From Azadirachta indica (taxonomy: Eukaryota; Streptophyta; Magnoliopsida; Sapindales; Meliaceae), in assembly GCA_022749755.1 (NCBI GenBank), contig CM040450.1, forward strand, positions 13,600,913 to 13,664,912: 64,000 nt of DNA, in the 5' to 3' direction. Below, piece after piece: positions 62,901 through 64,000 of this stretch. The notes beneath the pieces are model-generated. The model was not told where the DNA came from and searched no databases. It saw nothing but the letters and a program-made list of their open reading frames with translations. The translations under genes were made by a program, and so were the position numbers. Positions within the stretch are counted from its first letter, which is position 1. Every line of letters begins with the position of its first letter.

Positions 62901-64000
62901 GACTTTATTGCCAGCTCAGAAACACAGGCTACTCTTGCAAGTGCTAATTTCTTTGGGATGATTAGTGTTATAATGCAACTTCGAAAAGTCTGCAATCATC
63001 CTGACTTATTTGAGGGCCGTCCAATTGTAAGTTCTTTTGATATGAGTGGCATTGATATCCAGTTGAGCACTTCCATTTGTTCGATGCTTTCACCTGTTCC
63101 ATTTTTTGGAGTAGACCTGAAGGGTTTGGGGCTTCTATTTAGTCATCTTGATTTTAGCATGAACTCATGGGAGAGTGATGAAATAAATGCTATTGCTACT
63201 CCAGCAAGCTTAATTAAAGAGCGTGTTCACCTGAATTTTCTAGAGGAAATTGGGCCATATGCTACTCATAGGAAGAAGTTAAATGGGACAAACATTTTTG
63301 AAGAGATCCGAAAGGCAATATTAGAGGAGCGGCAGAAAGAGGCTAGGGACCGAGCAGCAGCTATTGCTTGGTGGAATTCCTTGAGGTGCCGGAAAAGACC
63401 TGTATACTCAACAAGTCTACGGGAAGTTCTTACTGTAAAACATCCTGTTGGTGATATAATACAACAGAAGACTGATCGTCTAACCTACTTGTACTCCTCC
63501 AAGCTTGCTGACATCGTTCTTTCACCAGTCGAAAGGTTCCAAAGGATGATTGATCTGGTTGAAAGTTTCATGTTTGCAATCCCAGCAGCTAGGGCCCCTG
63601 CACCAGTTTGTTGGTCCAGTAAAAGTGGAGCTTCTGTGTTTATGCAGCCAACTTATAAGGAAAAATGTTCTGAAGTTTTGTTGCCTCTTCTATCTCCTAT
63701 TAGGCCTGCAATTGTCCGGAGGCAGATATTTTTCCCAGATAGGAGACTCATACAATTTGATTGCGGTAAGTTGCAGGAGCTTGCAATTTTGCTTAGGAAA
63801 TTGAAATCTGAAGGTCATCGTGCGTTAATATTCACCCAGATGACAAAAATGCTTGATATTTTGGAGGCGTTCATAAATTTGTATGGTTACACATACATGC
63901 GATTAGATGGATCCACTCAACCAGAGGAGAGACAAACATTAATGCAGCGGTTTAACACAAACCCCAAAATCTTTCTTTTCATTTTGTCCACCCGCAGTGG
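56959..64000 (+). CDS. PIE1: PIE1, SWR1-type chromatin-remodelling ATPase (5' part, truncated by window end)
   Basis: The catalytic subunit of the plant SWR1 complex, which puts histone H2A.Z into nucleosomes; in Arabidopsis it is needed for FLC expression and normal flowering time. Fifteen exons fit: 56959-57018, 57400-57480, 57656-57763, 57908-57988, 58090-58178, 58262-58398, 58492-58553, 59466-59601, 59822-59896, 59978-60048, 60133-60261, 60556-60594, 61460-61528, 61655-61717 and 61809 to beyond 64000. The frame is open throughout, about 1130 residues visible of roughly 2000 expected. The HSA domain lies at about 20-95 (RRPKTHWDHVLEEMVWLSKD). A long acidic linker follows. The Snf2 ATPase starts near 510 (FSLREYQHIGLDWLVTMYEK), with Walker A DEMGLGKT near 537 and the DEAH box near 640. 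Helicase motif III is LLTGTPLQND. After RKVCNHPDLFEGRP comes the long insertion typical of the INO80/SWR1 class, and motif V-VI starts at ALIFTQMTKMLDILEAF. Intron 4 uses a GC donor (CTG|GCAAGT). Confidence 0.95.
58592..58748. repeat. Imperfect tandem duplication in PIE1 intron 7
   Basis: Two units of about 75-84 bp (start near 58592 and 58676) share CTCTAAAC(T/A)TCAA, TTTTCTTG(G/T)TCCCATGTAG and TAATATAG. It lies fully within the intron between exons 7 and 8. Confidence 0.8.

Noticed and set aside
1..64000. CRISPR arrays, bacterial operons, tRNA or rRNA genes
   Set aside because: None seen. Repeats here are microsatellites, minisatellites or fold-back elements of a plant nuclear genome.

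Overview
This window is nuclear DNA from a flowering plant, most likely a eudicot. The base composition is strongly AT-rich outside exons. Genes have many GT-AG introns, and the recognisable proteins are plant-specific or plant-type: a UBA2-type RNA-binding protein, MYB-CC factors, DUF761, EMSY-LIKE and PIE1. I cannot name the species. There is no sign of prokaryotic, organellar or viral sequence. Exon models below were built by eye from splice signals, reading frame and family similarity. Where exon lengths add up to an uninterrupted frame I say so.

Layout. 1.0-4.3 kb (minus): two-RRM protein like UBP1-associated protein 2; its first intron carries an array of 130-155 bp tandem repeats. 5.5-7.4 kb (minus): MYB-CC (PHR1-like) gene copy with several lesions, probably a pseudogene. 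7.7-9.3 kb: cluster of fold-back transposable elements. 10.9-12.6 kb (minus): intact MYB-CC paralogue, PHL5/PHL6-like. 12.6-25.9 kb: gene-poor AT-rich DNA with a fold-back element and a ~0.7 kb tandem duplication. 25.9-26.5 kb (plus): DUF761 protein. 26.5-37.5 kb: mostly empty, except for a small secreted peptide gene (minus, 32.2-32.5 kb) with a CLE-like tail and a strong match to the miR396 target. 37.9-42.2 kb (plus): EMSY-LIKE gene. 43.0-45.0 kb (minus): possible three-exon gene for a 57-residue protein. 46.0-48.9 kb (minus): SANT/Myb plus bromodomain protein. 49.5-50.5 kb (minus): intronless conserved plant protein of unknown function. 52.1-53.4 kb: large fold-back element with long terminal inverted repeats. 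57.0-64.0 kb and beyond (plus): PIE1, the SWR1 chromatin-remodelling ATPase, with a 2.8 kb leader intron and truncated by the window end.

The right half is ordinary housekeeping-type plant sequence in which three neighbouring genes all act on chromatin (EMSY-LIKE, SANT-bromodomain, PIE1). The left half shows duplication and decay of a transcription-factor gene, with related fold-back elements lying between the two copies. The items most worth following up are the small CLE-like peptide with the miR396 site, the decaying MYB-CC copy, and the family of fold-back elements.
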